From assembly GCA_037043015.1 (NCBI GenBank), contig CM073329.1, positions 14,896,648-14,960,647 of the forward strand: DNA of 64,000 nucleotides. The letters are read 5' to 3'. Shown here in pieces: positions 46,395 to 59,870 of the stretch. Every line of letters starts with the position of its first letter. Position 1 is the first letter of the stretch. The position numbers and the translations under genes are program-made. Under the pieces are notes generated by a model that saw only the letters and a list, made by a program, of their open reading frames with translations, did no database searches and was not told the origin of the DNA. This DNA comes from Bryum argenteum. Its lineage: Eukaryota > Streptophyta > Bryopsida > Bryales > Bryaceae.

Positions 46395-46947
46395 AGATGG
46401 TGATTTTAATGGTGCACCCTGGACAAAGGGGAGCTGTAAAGTACAAACCTAAAGAATAACCCACCCCATGAAGTGCAGGAAGCACCGGATTATGGGACGT
46501 CCGAATTCAAAGCTACACTGATTGGTACACTAAGACAAACAATTACCTGAGTTCCAAACAAGCTTGGCTCAGTAAACAACTACTATACAAAAAGTGATCA
46601 CTAAAAAACCCAAAACCTAATGAAGGCTTCCTACCTCGTATGTAGCGCAATTAGCCCCTCCTTCCCCTGCAACATCGTCAAACATAGTCAGCACATAATA
46701 ATGTAGCGTTCAGTTTGAGGAAAGGAGGATTGTGGCGGTGATTTTACCTTGAGCTTGCTACTTGCTGTTCGTAAGCATCAGATGTATAGATGGGCTTTGG
46801 TCGTTAATGATCTCCAAGGTACTTGCGCCTGGGTTACCGGAGTAATAACCCATGGTTGACTGCACATATACCGAAAGCCCAAGAGGCGAACCCCACCCGC
46901 TGGAGGAGGATGCTACATGTTTCCCTCAGCTACTCAAAATCTACTGT
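46395..46947. other. Convergent 3' region between the small ORF and ARMC8
   Basis: Probably the two 3' UTRs. No further gene. Confidence 0.4.
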
Positions 46948-49900
46948 TTAGCGCCCTGACGTTGTTGCAAGAGTCGAGTGCTTAAAATAATCTAAAGCTG
47001 TCTTTACATGACTCTGCACGCAAACAACGGTGGATCAGAAATCAACTAGAGATGGAAAACTGAATTGGTTGAAGAGAGGGGAGTAAAGGGCTTACTTTTA
47101 CATCCAAGCATGAATCATCCTGCATCTTTTGAAGCTGAGCTTCTATCCCAGCTTCTCGCAGCCTGACCACACGTGAGTTAATACCTTCTCCGACGGGATA
47201 CAAAAGGTTGATGGTACACCACACGGCTACCACTCTCAGCTGAGGGTTGCTCATGTCTTGCAGAAATTGCGTAAGCCAGGAAGTGCTATTTGATGCGTGA
47301 GATGACAGAATTGACGTCATGACTGCCTCCTTGTGCACCTCGCTTCCAGATACTACGTTGTTAATTACATAAAGGGCCTGAAAATCCACTCACAAAATCA
47401 GGAAACTACTCATCACCTGATTCTAATTCATAACTCTGAAAAGACATGTCTTCGGGAATTTCTGAAGCTGTACGAAGAAAGAAGGGAAAGAAGGGCTATC
47501 CACCTGTAATGATATATCAGGACATGGATTAGTGAGCTGCTCCTCTATAGCCTGGAATAGCATTCGTCCATCAGAGAAGATTTGATCAACAGAATCTTGT
47601 TCTCCGTACACAAGGTTCCGGACAAGGGTGATTGCTTGCTCCTGGACTTCTTCATCCGCGTCTGTAAATGGTAAGTCGTATCATTCCGGTCAATCATATT
47701 GAAGATGAGACTTCAAGGATTGTAGACGTCAAAATTGTGAATAGACCTCCGAGTTTTCTCGAACAACTTGTTAAGAATGTGTTACCAGCGTTGGTAGCAG
47801 ATTCAGGTCAATACGTCATTAGTATAGAATCGATCCAGATAGAGACTCCGACTTACCTCGGATCAGGTCACACAATGTGGGGACTGTTAACTCAGCCATC
47901 ACCCGACGCTTCACAACGATGTCTGCCATAAAGAGCAGATTCTTCAAAGCCAAAACTGCATTCCGTCTGAGAGAATGATCCATTGATTGTGCCAGATTTA
48001 TGAGCTGGGCAATACCATCAGTTTGCATGACGACCGATTTCTGAGGAGTGAAGTCGAGAACTATGTTCCCTACAGCAGTCAGAGCTTCAGCCTGCATTTG
48101 ACAACAATTACAATGTCATCATCAATCATATGCCTAAAAGCTTAAAAACTCAATAAAACTAGTGACTGAAGGAGTACTAAACAAAGAACTTGACTTGCAC
48201 TACCTGAACGGCTGGAGATGTGTCATTCATTAATTGAAGAAGGGGCCGTACAAATTGTTCACTTGTCAAGCTAGTCCGCAGGTTCTGTTGCACACAGTCA
48301 CAAAAATTTCGTTAGATTCTAATCAAAAACCCAATATTTAAAAGTCATCGATACAAAAATCGAAGTACATTGCCTGTCAGCAATTGCTGTAGTAGGGCTA
48401 GTGCTGCACAACACATGTGAAGATATATGAGAAGCGCCGACTTACAACGGAATATATTTCAATTCAACCAGCAAGTGCCTCAAACAAAGATACATATGAA
48501 CTAAGACATATACATTTGAATTTCAGAAACTGAATATGAGGTACATTTGTTTCTTTGTGGGAACGTTTATTACTATGAGATATGTTTCAAAAGCAGTCTC
48601 TTTTGACCGTTCAGACACTTGAGAGCAGAGACATCAATAAACGTGGGTGCTCTTCTGACATTAAAAAAGGTGGCCACAAACTACCTTAACTGAACGAGAG
48701 AGACTCCTCACACAGGCACATGCAGCCACCTTCACTCCTTCACACGGATGACGCAGAGCAGCAACGAGGGAACCTTGGACCTGCAAGAAACCAACATCAC
48801 TCAACATTATACCACCATCCAACAACAATAGCTGTCACCCAAACTTCACCTTGTCCACCAGACCCACTTGACAATCACTTTCTGTGGTCCATGACCACGA
48901 GACGAGGGTATTGAATGCAACCAAGCAATAAGAGTACAAAATTGACGTGGAAATGCTAACACTGAAAAAAACCCAAGTAGATGACTAACCAAAGGGCGGA
49001 GGAGCAATGGTGCAGCCAAAGCCAAAGAGGTGTTTAAACTTTTCCAATCCTATCACCACCCAGCCCCACCTTAATTAGTCCTACGCTCTTATATCACCTA
49101 ATCTTGGAAACCTAAACTTCTCGGGAAGCTACCACTAGTAGAAAGGTGGCTATAAAACTCTACCCACTCACAAGTAAGGTTCAAGAGATACTAAGCTCGA
49201 AAATTGAACAAGTTAGTCGGTTGTAATAGGCTCAGGTCTTTGGTGCCTTTACCAAAATAAGCATGGGAATGTAGTATGAAAGTATAATAAGAACTCGGGA
49301 ACAATCAGGAGGAAGTAATTTGGTCTAGAATTCATGGGGATAACAGTAATTACAAGGAAGCTCTATCATACATGTACAACCATATCATACGATCATAGAT
49401 TCCATGAACAACGGGAAAACTATCTCATGATAGCTCGTGATAGCTGTAAACATTGTTCACAATAAAATTTACTCAGTGAAACTTGACCCAGATTAAGAAT
49501 CACCTCTACGATTTCTCCCGAAAGATTATGCAGAAACGAATGCGTACCTGCAACTCAAGAAGCTGCCGCCTGCTCTCCTCTAGTTTGGAGCAGAGTTCAC
49601 TAAGACCCCAGAGCACTCCCTCCAACTGCTTTGAAGGAACTTCTTCTCGAAGCAGGAAATCAGCTAATTTTTCTACCGCATTTTGTTCGGCCGCAGCTTT
49701 CTGCAACTCTTCATTATTCGCGACCAAATCAGCTAACACACCTGATGCAAGTGCTCCATGTTAGAATGATGCAAAATACTATCACATCCTGACCCAATTG
49801 CATTGCACAGCATCAGTTCAAGTTATGTAGGCCAACGACCGACAACAGCGGCAAGAACATACAGAGAGATCGACTACACTAGGCAACGAAGTAACTCATT

Positions 49901-52217
49901 CCTACGTTATTAAAGCCCGTAATTGGCATCCATCTTTGTCCATAAAAGTGACGAAACGAATGCAAGCTGATGAGAGGAGTAACTAACGTCAAGCCATCTT
50001 CTCAACTACCATCCCGTTTGAACGTTCACCGAGGTATAAGTTCGAGTCAGACTGCAAAGAAAAGTATCTTGGCGGCCCACTACTTTCAACAACAGCCATG
50101 TGAAGAAAGGGTTGGGGTGATAGACTTCAGGCTTGGCATTTCTGAAAGTAACGATACCTGGAGTATCTTGGCCAACTTGACCAGGCTCATCAAGCAACCG
50201 CATAAGGATCTTTAGCATGCTGCCTCGAACTTCAGCCTCTTTAGCATACCCACCAGGACAGGCTTTTCCAATGTTGGCCAGACACATGCACGCCAGCAGT
50301 CGTGTAAGAGAAGATTTATCCCCGGTGAGTCTTATGATCGTAGCCAAAGAGTCTCCATTCTCCATCTTGATAACGGTTTCCGAAAGCTGCTTGTTGTTTT
50401 TTGTCAACGCTGCTAAGGCATCGAGAGAGGCTTCTCGAATCTTTATTGACCCTGCTAAGAGGCTAACCAGGCTCTGAAGACCACCAGCATCCGCTACAGC
50501 TAGCTGATGCTCCTCGGTCTCGCAACACCTGGCGAGCACACGAGCTGCAACTTCGGATACGCTCTCATTCTCGTGATTCAAAAGCTCCAGAAGAAGCTCC
50601 ATACGATGCCCTTGGAACATGTCGCTCTTTGGTGCCAGTGGAGAGTGGAAAATCATCTTCAGCGAACGTGCACAAGCCTCTACCACCTGCATAGCAAAAC
50701 AATACACATGAGGTAGCGAACATGAGATCATTATGGACCTCACCTCGTTGACTAACCCCTCATCAACTCATGCATTTGGTTGCCCTTCGAGGATCCGCAT
50801 AACTTCGCTAGAAATACTAATATTCGTAAATGAAGATGAAGTTCTCAGTTGTCTCCTGAGACTCATACTTCGATTTACAACCAGATAGACATACATAAAG
50901 TGAAGTAGAGTTGACCTACATAGAGCTCAGCTTGGAAGCTAGCCTAAGTGCTCCCTCCGATGAGTTCTATACTAATCTTTCCAACGAAAGCCACCTCCTA
51001 GGAATCATATTTTAGAACTTACTATGCGAACCTATGAATCATAAACCCTAGATGTCTATTACAGTTAAATGACTCAGAAAACCAGCAAGGCTTCGGCCAC
51101 ACGCCCTCAATGGACCAGACATCCTAATTAGGTCAAGCCACAAACCCTAAAATCAAGGGCGGCATGATACATATGGCATAACTAGCATGCTCCTTTACAA
51201 ACTGTATCCTCGATTATTCACGAGTCAGCCCACACGCTCTATTTTTGCGTACATTGTGACTTAAAAAGAGCAAACATCTCCTAAGGGATCAGGGTATCTC
51301 CAGAGTACTTGACCAGCACCAGTTCACAACAAACCTCGTGACTCAGAAACATTCAAGCTGCAGTATGGAAGGAAGACGTAATAATTTTCAATAGTAGAAA
51401 GACCAGTACAATGGAGGAGTTCAGCTCACGAAAATCATTTCCCCTCTCAAGAATAGGTCAAACCAGGAACCCTAAAAGTTGTGTTCAATGAATACAGAGT
51501 CCAAAACCATTTGAACGAAAATCTTACTATCATTCTTTTAAAGGCTCCGTGTCTAGTTCGCAAGGAAAAGCTACCGACGACATATACTACCACTTGTAAA
51601 TGACATGACAAGGCTACAAAGTTTGCCATTTCAGAAGGTTTGCCATTGCAAACCCTAAAGTTTGTATCCATGAAGCACCCGCTGGGACAAGGAAACTTTC
51701 CAATCGGTAAAAGCAAGCATTTCCTTATATACAAAACCATACAAAAGTACATGATATGCAGAGAGTTTATACAAAAGTCAGCCTCTGCTTCGCAACATTT
51801 CATAGTAAACCCTAAACGTTGCACACTTCATGATATGAATCTCCTGAAACAAAACTTGACAGTATCAGAAATTTTGTATGAAACAAAGATTACCTTGGTG
51901 TCTCCGTTTTGCAGCATTTTGAGGAGGTGTGGCAGGACGCCGCTATCGAGAACAGCTCGCACGCCAGCATCGGTGCCGCAGGCGAAGCTGCCGACAGCAG
52001 CAGCTGACTGCACGAGGAGCGGCACTTCAGTGTCACTGGCGAGAATCTCCACGACGCGCGGCACCGCCCCGAGCTTGATGTAAGAAAGCTTCTTAGTCTT
52101 GTTGCCAATGATTTGATTCTTCACGTCCCGAATCGCTTTCAGCCGTGCCGTGTTGTCCAGCGAGCTTAAGCTCTCCACCAGATCCTCCGGCCGAGCCCAT
52201 GTCGCGGACGCTGGCAT
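46948..52217 (-). CDS. ARMC8: ARMC8/GID5, scaffold of the CTLH/GID ubiquitin ligase
   Basis: Nine exons on the minus strand: 52,217-51,894, 50,686-50,158, 49,741-49,548, 48,780-48,685, 48,283-48,203, 48,091-47,857, 47,661-47,504, 47,377-47,096 and 47,013-46,948. All have GT-AG junctions and join in phase to 654 aa; human ARMC8 is 673. The protein is a run of armadillo repeats. Family-diagnostic text includes LKAIRDVKNQIIGNKTKKLS near the N-terminus, RSLSRSVK mid-protein, SGSEVHKEAVM and AVWCTINLLYP with REAGIEAQLQKMQDDSCLDV near the C-terminus. ARMC8 (yeast Gid5/Vid28) bridges the RING subunits and the substrate receptor in this E3 ligase. The start is the second ATG of the open frame, chosen because the first lies in a leader-like stretch. 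The 5' leader has a (GGA)-rich run near 52,283-52,306. Confidence 0.92.
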
Positions 52218-55200
52218 TCTGCTCCCCCTCTTCGTTTCAAAAATACAAAAGAGTAACAACTGAAACACCACCGACCAAGCCTCCTCCTGCTCCTCCTCCT
52301 CCTCCTGTTACATGCTCTCTTCCATCTTCGCTTGCTTCACAAAAAAACCTGAAAATCTCGCACTGAAAAAAATAATCGATCAGTGACTGCTCATTATCTG
52401 CTTACAATAATGCTGTAATACTCGAGGAATGTCGCATGACTTTATTGGAGGTGAATGTTCAATCCAGTGAATCTGAAGTCAAAAATTATGTCAAAAAAAA
52501 GGTTTTCAGAGATAGGAGGTGATGTCTCACAGATTGAAGATTGTTGCGAATTCGTTCGTGTAGCGAATTCGACCGCCGCTCCCCTCGACCTGAAAATAAT
52601 TTGCTCTCTAGTGTTGGTGGTGTTCTACACAGCGAAAGAGGAGGAGCTCGAAGTCGCCAACTTGGGATGAATGTTTTCGTTGGATTATTATCGTCTACAT
52701 TCTGTTCATCCGCGATGCTGCCCTGTCGCAGTCATACCCGCACGGTGGAGCCCATAACGACTTTGAATAATTCGTTGTCATGCGTATGAGAATATTCTAG
52801 TTGGATGAATGTTGGATGATTCTGTTCAAATATAATGATATTTTTATCATCTTATAAATCCTCATCCTTAACCGTTTAGGTTCACTTGGAGGCACTAGAG
52901 AACCTACTTTCACAAATTGGCAAATTAGTGCATGATTAGATTACTTGAGCATATGATTCTAAAGTTAAATATCATGTATATTATCAAAGTTGAGTTACTT
53001 TAGTGCAATTAGTGAAATTTTTGTGTTGGTTTAATATGTTGGAAAAATCATAAGTTGTAATTAAAAAATATCAAGTATTAATCCCCAAAATGATTATGTA
53101 GTTTTCAAACTTCCACAATCCATAACTACCGAATACTACACCCTTCAACCAACACGGTTACTTATTACTTAGTGTGGTTCCAAGCGTAAAATCATGTTCC
53201 TTACTAGTATGAGGTCATTTCTCGTTTCATTTGCAAGATCTGCATAGTCAAATTTGATAAAACTTGGTGGGTAGGCTTTGGATGGCTCTATGTCTCGACT
53301 TTGCGAAGTCGGATTTGAAAAACAAGTGTTCAATGATTTCAGAACGGAATGCTTGGAGGTCATTATAGACCAAATAGTGATCAAAATTTTTAAATTTTCA
53401 TTTGACAGTGTATGTACCTTTGAAAATTTTGGCATCTTGGCCAAATAATTTAGCATGTGCTGAATTTATAAGTAACGAAGGGAATTTACAAGTAACGAAG
53501 TAACGAAGTTTCTAGCATTGCTTTAGAACCTATTGCCATTCATTTCTTCATTTATCAAGATTGGATGAAAGTACAACTACTTGAAGTTGGAATACGTATA
53601 TGGTTTTGCGAGAGCCTCTTTTCAAAATTCAAGTTCTAATTATGGTGAAACCCCCTAGAGGTGGGCACCTACTCAAAGGGGGGCACCTTCACAAAGGCTG
53701 GCACTCAAGATTCTTGTCTTTATAAAGATGTAACCTCCTTTGCATGTACCTCATGCAAGTATATGTAGGGTGCCCTTCCCCTTCTAAAATTTGTATTTAA
53801 TCAAGTGCGTGTTTCAAAAAACTACAAAATTAGAGAAAGTTTATCTTTTCCTATTCCTTATCCCTGAGAAAGGTAACCCTCTCATTTCTCACTCCAAGTA
53901 TATAGATTTCCCCAATTTTCCTTAAATGCACAACAATAGCTATTGTTTTCACCATAAAGTTTTTGATTTTAGCAATCTCATTCACTTATTTGCTAGCCCA
54001 TCCTTCGTTCATCTGGATCAGTCAAGAGATACAAATCGGTAGCTTTTTCACGAAAACTTCACACATAGCTCATGTTGAGGAATTTGTTCCAATGAGCATG
54101 TTTCATGCCTCAAACCACAAATTTCTAGCAGGAATAAGTGCTTCCACCTTAATGCCTTAGTTTTTCCTGTCAGGTGACATTTTATAATAATATTCAAACT
54201 ATTTGATGATGACAAGTAGTAGAGTGGTCTAAAATGTACCCGGACTCACAACGGAGCTTTAGTAATCTTCACTCACAGGTACATAATAAGTTAGCTTCCC
54301 CATACTACAGTACCATGTACTCACTGCTAATATTACAAGGTGTCTGCTTTCGGGTACCATTCTAGAAACAACTATATTTTCACGTTCAAAAATTCATGAC
54401 CCATTGTAGAAGAATTCAAAAATGATGATTCCACTGTAGAAGAATTCAAAAATGATGCTTCCACTTACTCTATCTTCGCCATGCATGAAAATTGGTAACA
54501 TCCTTGTGCTGAAAATTGCACCAATATTGAACACCGTACTACAAACATTTTCAAACTCACTCATCAGCTGCCCATACGCTAGTCTGACATGACAGTCAGC
54601 AGAGAATCACCCGATCAAACTTACCTGGAAAGCACGGACGAAGAATGTAATCGAATTTTGTAACACGTTCATTCTGGCATGCATCATTTGCAGCAGCAGG
54701 CCAGGGTCGGACAAAGCTGGCACTGTTGGTTTACTTACCAAGATAATGATACGTACGTGCAGCCTGCAATCGCATGAAACTTGTGTACTCTCCAAACAGC
54801 AAAAGCATTTATTTCATTCTTACATTTCGTCTGTGTAAGCAACGCCATTGGCTCTAAATCCAAAAAAATTGCTCACATAAGATTGTGAGTGATTTTAGCT
54901 ATGAGACAAGATATCCTTCCCCAACGAGTACAGTACACAAAAGACTAGATTATATATACAAAGTATAGGTTCTCAACCAACAGTTTGAAAAGGTCATTTG
55001 GTTCAATTTGTATATTGAATCTACCTCAATGACAACAGGAACTTACAATATTGATATCACTTGAGACAAGTATTATAATCCATAACGTTATAGCTTGGGC
55101 TTTGTTTAGCCTAAGTTCCTAGATGACAAGTGCTAGAGCTCACTAATAGCTAAACTCAGTGCAACTGCTAGCTTGCTGCCTATAATCACAAAATTGGATA

Positions 55201-55264
55201 CTTCTCCGTAGGACCTTCATATTTCAAAGGATAAAACGCATGCTCTCTCACCAGATGGATGTTT
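52218..55264. other. Intergenic stretch between ARMC8 and the LTP-like gene
   Basis: The first 300 bases are ARMC8 leader and promoter. The rest is AT-rich with short chance frames only. No transposon ends were recognised. Confidence 0.4.
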
Positions 55265-56426
55265 TTAAAAGGCTCCGCCGGGGGGTTGAGCTTCAAATTC
55301 GGGTTCATTCCTGTTCTCTTTTCGTTTCTTGAGCTCTGTGACAGTGAGAGCTATGGCCGCTACCAGCAGCACTGCTGACAGGATCACTCCTATCACTATG
55401 GCAGCAACCTTGGCAGCTCTGGATCTCTTCTCCACTCCACCTGTGACCAGCATCAGAACCTTGTCAGTAGCCGCGAATGATACGTTGCTTTTAATGAGAA
55501 AATCACCAGTTCAAAGGATTGTTTGGGTATCTCCATGGTGTTTTTGATGTGACAATAATCTTTCGTATTTAAATGCAGTCAAGGAAGTATCAGAAAGCAT
55601 GGGGGACGGTATTCGAAAGTAGACATGTCGAAACGTCTAGTGAGCTATGATCAACGGTGAGAATTGTTAGCTACTATTGTCGGTGAGGTTATGGTGAATT
55701 CAAGTCGAAAGAGAAATCAAAGTGCGTTTAGCGGTGACTGGTCTCAGCGAAGGAATCTAGAGTGTTGACGAACTTTCTTTGTCGGTATTTCAATTAGGTG
55801 AATATCGATAGCATTACTGTTAGTGAGAGCGACACGGTACGGATCCTACGTTACTAAGAAGAGGTTGGGCCAAATTCACCGACAGCAGGTCTTTGCAGGG
55901 ATCGAAGAGATTGGAGGGTTGATCTGACGAAACTCTCTTGTCGGTGGTTCATTCAGCAATTAGGTCAAAAGGCGGTACTGATGTCGGGGCAAAGAAGGGA
56001 AAGCTCACCGACAGGATACTCGGGAGTGCGTTCGACGAGGAACTGGGGGCAGTGGGTGCAGAGATCGGTGCGAATACCGCAAAGACTGGGCAGCTGAAGC
56101 GATCGGGTGAAGTTAGCCGCCGCAACCGGGTAGAAAGTGGTATCACACAGACAGGCAGTGCGGTAGTACGCCACTTGGTTGAGCCCCTCGCAGCAGCCGG
56201 CATTCGGCATGGCGTCGATATTGGTGAGAAATGGCTGACAATTCCCCGTCTCACTGGCCATGTTCTGCTTGTCGTAGTACGTGCACGCCGTGGTGGAGAT
56301 CATCGACGACTCTTGCAGCGTGCAATTCACTGGCACCACGTAGAAGCCCCCACTCGGACTCTGTCCCTCCACTCCCACCCCCAGCAAAACCAGCACCACC
56401 ATCACACTCCTCATCACGGAAGCCAT
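55265..56426 (-). CDS. Secreted Cys-rich lipid-transfer-like protein with C-terminal membrane anchor
   Basis: Two exons (56,426-55,979 and 55,440-55,265) join in phase to 207 aa. Residues 1-22 are a signal peptide (MASVMRSVMVVLVLLGVGVE). The ectodomain has a Cys pattern C..C..C..CC..CLC..C..C..C. It includes AGCCEGLNQVAYYRTACLCD, much like the eight-Cys lipid-transfer/hydrophobic-seed fold. Near the C-terminus a strong membrane helix (AAIVIGVILSAVLLVAAIAL) is followed by a basic stop-transfer KKRKENR and a short tail. This predicts a type I membrane protein facing the apoplast. Usual LTPG proteins end in a GPI signal, so the cytosolic tail is unusual. A SPARK-type ectodomain is an alternative. 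An upstream in-frame ATG at 56,543 would hide the signal peptide. Confidence 0.6.
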
Positions 56427-59400
56427 CGCTGTTATCTGTACATAACACCACACACACTGCAACTGCAACCTCCTCAAGCCATGGACGGCGATCACAAGAG
56501 CTGCCGGAGTTTGTGACGCCCTAAATTTCAAAGCAGCCGCCAAAGGAGAATGGTAAGCTTCAAGCTTTGCGATGGGAGAGGCTGTAATGGCTACTACTCT
56601 AGTGAAGGAATATCATACTGGGGGCTAATCATTCAGCTCACTGGGTCTAAGAATAGTGTCACATGAACGCCGAAGCTTGTTGAAAAGTGGAATTTTAAAA
56701 TTGGGGTAGACCTGGCTGCCATCTCATGAACTTTCATCCTCGTTAACGTGTCTGTTAGTAACTTAGTACTGTTAACTTACCGGCTTGGTCTTCTAGTCGT
56801 TCCCCTTCCAAGCCGGCGTGTATGAAGATTCGGCACCGTTCACTTTGGGGTCTCCGCCACGATGTGAGACTGTTTCGATTCTCCGCCAGATCTCCGCCAT
56901 TCGTAATATTCGTCGACAGTTCAGAATTTGATACCCTCACTGGTTGCGCCCGATCGTCAAATGATCTATAGCATTCCAGATCAAGATTGTAATATGCCAG
57001 GTTACCAACTGGTGGTGCCTCTGATTGGAGAATCTCCGCATTCATGAGTCAAATTTTCTGAGAATTGCCTCGTAAGCACCAAGCCTCGTCCGACCCTACA
57101 TCAAGTGAGAGTTAAACAGAGTAGTAGATACCGTAATTTCGCAAATCAACAATAGTATTACAAGAGTTCTGCCCCAAACTGATTGAAGATTCGTCGCCGT
57201 CCAACCCAATAGTTTGAAAATGGTGACCTTACAATTATCAGTGCAGCATTTTGTCGGGACCTCGTCATACGTCGACAAGGAGTCAAGAACTCCAAGATCA
57301 GCACTGACGGTGCAAGTACACTGGGTTTATTATACCCGATGGCTCAAAAGCACGTCAAATTCAAGAATGTACAGTACTTCGTGGTGGGATTAGGTCAACC
57401 ACCATCAATACTGGGTACTGATGACAAAGATATCGGATCCTTCAGAGTAGAAATTCTTTGATCCCTAAAGCTCTGGTTGGTTCGTAATCACGGTTAGATC
57501 CATACGAGAGGACCGCTGAAGAAGTGAAACTAAATCGATACGATAGGTACCAACAAACCCGGCACTGAATCGGGTGCCGTTGGTCGAGGGCCATTGCATT
57601 GTGTCAAGTGTTCGTTGACTGAGCCTGCTGCTCGAAATGCCGGGGCCATGTCTGATAACTCTGATTAGGTCGCACTCACTGTTCACCTTTCAAGAAGTTT
57701 CTAGGGGTCATCTAGCTAGCTATTATCCGTTTTTTGATAAATATACCTGGTAATCCATAGTCATAAGGTAGAGGAATCCATAGTCGATAAGTTAAGGCGA
57801 TTTGCATAGTAGAACTTGTATTACTCATGGGGAGAAATTTTTCTTGTATAAGGAAATAAGGTTTAGGTAGAATGCACATTTTTCCAAATTTTTTTTCTCA
57901 AAATTGAAATTACTACAAATTAAAAAGGTGAATAGTTGATCCGGATATGTAGCTTCACCTGTAACCGATAACTATAAGACTAGTTGACAAACACAAATTC
58001 ACTAATTCCTGTGATGGAAACTGGTGTAATTGAGCTAACCACATAACTAATAGTTGATATTGTCGTTCAGTAGAGGCCGGTCATGTTTAAAGCAGAGCAC
58101 AAGGCTAACAATAACCAAGCAGTCCAAAGTTGGAAAACCAACACACCATGGTACCTAATTTTGCTGCTTAATTTAGTGCAGCCATTCTAAACCAGGAAGC
58201 CACCATGCACAATCACAGAAAGTTGCCATGATTTTCACTGTTTGCCAAAACCAAATGTCGACAATTGGCCAATCAGACTGTGGCAATTGGGGAGTCTACG
58301 ACTTCAGCATAGGGACCATATCGACTATGGGTTCCTCTACCTTATGTCATATCAAATTATACGAGATTGTACACGTAGAATACTTGTGGCTAAATATGAA
58401 TTAGAGCGGACCGAAGTGAGCCCTATCAATATTGTGGGGTATGAAGCTGATCGATTCAAGTCTCTCTGCGATCCTCCTTGGGAATATGCGGATTTTTTCG
58501 GGCAACGAGATCATGAAAGAAATGTTGCAGAAAAGGAAACGTTGTTGCCAAGTTGAATCATAAAAATCATAAATAGAAAAACTCGTACCATATTGGTAAG
58601 AATAATTATTTTGGGTTCGTGCCACTTTTGTGATATGCTTGTGTGATACTTGGGTGATGCTCATGTGATACTATAATGCTCGTGTTATGCTTATTGTTAT
58701 GCTTATATTTGTTTGCACAAAGAGTCACAAATTTATGTTCCTCTATCTCAAAGGCATTTTACATGCGGAGTCAAGTTGTACAACGGGCAAATGGAGGGCA
58801 AAAATCCCTCTCATGTAATTGGTTGATTTTTTGAACTGCAAGAGATGTGCCAATTACATGAAAAGGGATATTTGCCCTTTGTCGACCTCATGAATGGCTT
58901 GACTCCCCGTATAAAGTGTACTTTAGAATCCACCATAAAAAGGGTAAAGTACTCATACACCATACGTATGATGTCTTGTGGGCATAATCAGGATACAACA
59001 TGGTCAAACAATCATTCTTTCACATCAATTCCAAAACAAATATAATGCTAACAAAATTCTCCTTCATACAAATAGGGTTTCAAAAAACCTCTCTTGCAAC
59101 CACCAACCTTCGGCTATTCTATATTTTATATCCTCATTACTTTTCCTTCCCTACTTTAGCAAACACGAAATATGAGCGGTTACCGGTACCCCAAGGGCCC
59201 AACCGTATGAGTAGAACTCTCCGTGCTGCACTTCGTTTCACGGTTGTAGGAGTTTGATGTTCTCCATCAAGGTCGCCGCTCGCGGGCGGGTAACCCGGCG
59301 TTCGGGCGGGGGACTGAGGGTGTCAGTCCAAGCCCTTCACTGTCGTGAAGAAGCATTGAAGAACACCGGAGCCCAAACTCATTCCTCTTTGCTGGAACGC

Positions 59401-59870
59401 GCGGGGCCGGAGTGAACTGCGCCTGATCCACCGCCATCGCCCTTCCTTTCTAGTCTCGCTCAATCCCACTTTCCTCATCTCCCTCCTCTCCTCTCTTGAA
59501 CAACCTAATTTCCCCCTCCCCACTCTCAAATCCCACATTCTTCTTCCCCTTCACTCCACCCTCGCCAATACTGCCAATCGTTCTTGCGTCACACGCGCAT
59601 CATCAATGCAGCGTGCTCAGCTGTTCGATTCCAGCTCTGCTCATTTATGGCGATCGCGAGACTGGCTATGGCGCCCCTCGGCTTCTTTCTGATTGGGATC
59701 GCACTTCTTTCCAATGGGATCAACTGGAAAGAGCAATGAGGGAGGTATTGGGATTTTATTGAGCGGCATTGGGATTTTAAGCAATGAGGGTGGTGGCATT
59801 GGGGTAGGGGTAGGTGCAATTTGAGTGCCATAGCCAAGAAGGGGGAAGGATAGAGTTGCGAGGGTTCACT
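56427..59870. other. Intergenic stretch between the LTP-like gene and augmin 5
   Basis: Several 60-105 codon frames exist (for example 56,755-57,045 on minus and 58,242-58,556 on plus), but none has a recognised domain. GC-rich sequence from about 59,240 to 59,870, with CGGGCGGG-type words, probably contains the augmin 5 promoter and leader. Confidence 0.35.

Noticed and set aside
56755..57045. 96-codon minus-strand frame upstream of the LTP-like gene
   Set aside because: No family or neighbouring exons were found, and its length is within chance for this composition.
58242..58556. 104-codon frame that looks fairly protein-like
   Set aside because: There is no recognised domain, no clear promoter or splice context, and an opposite-strand frame of similar length overlaps it. 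Left unannotated as a gene.
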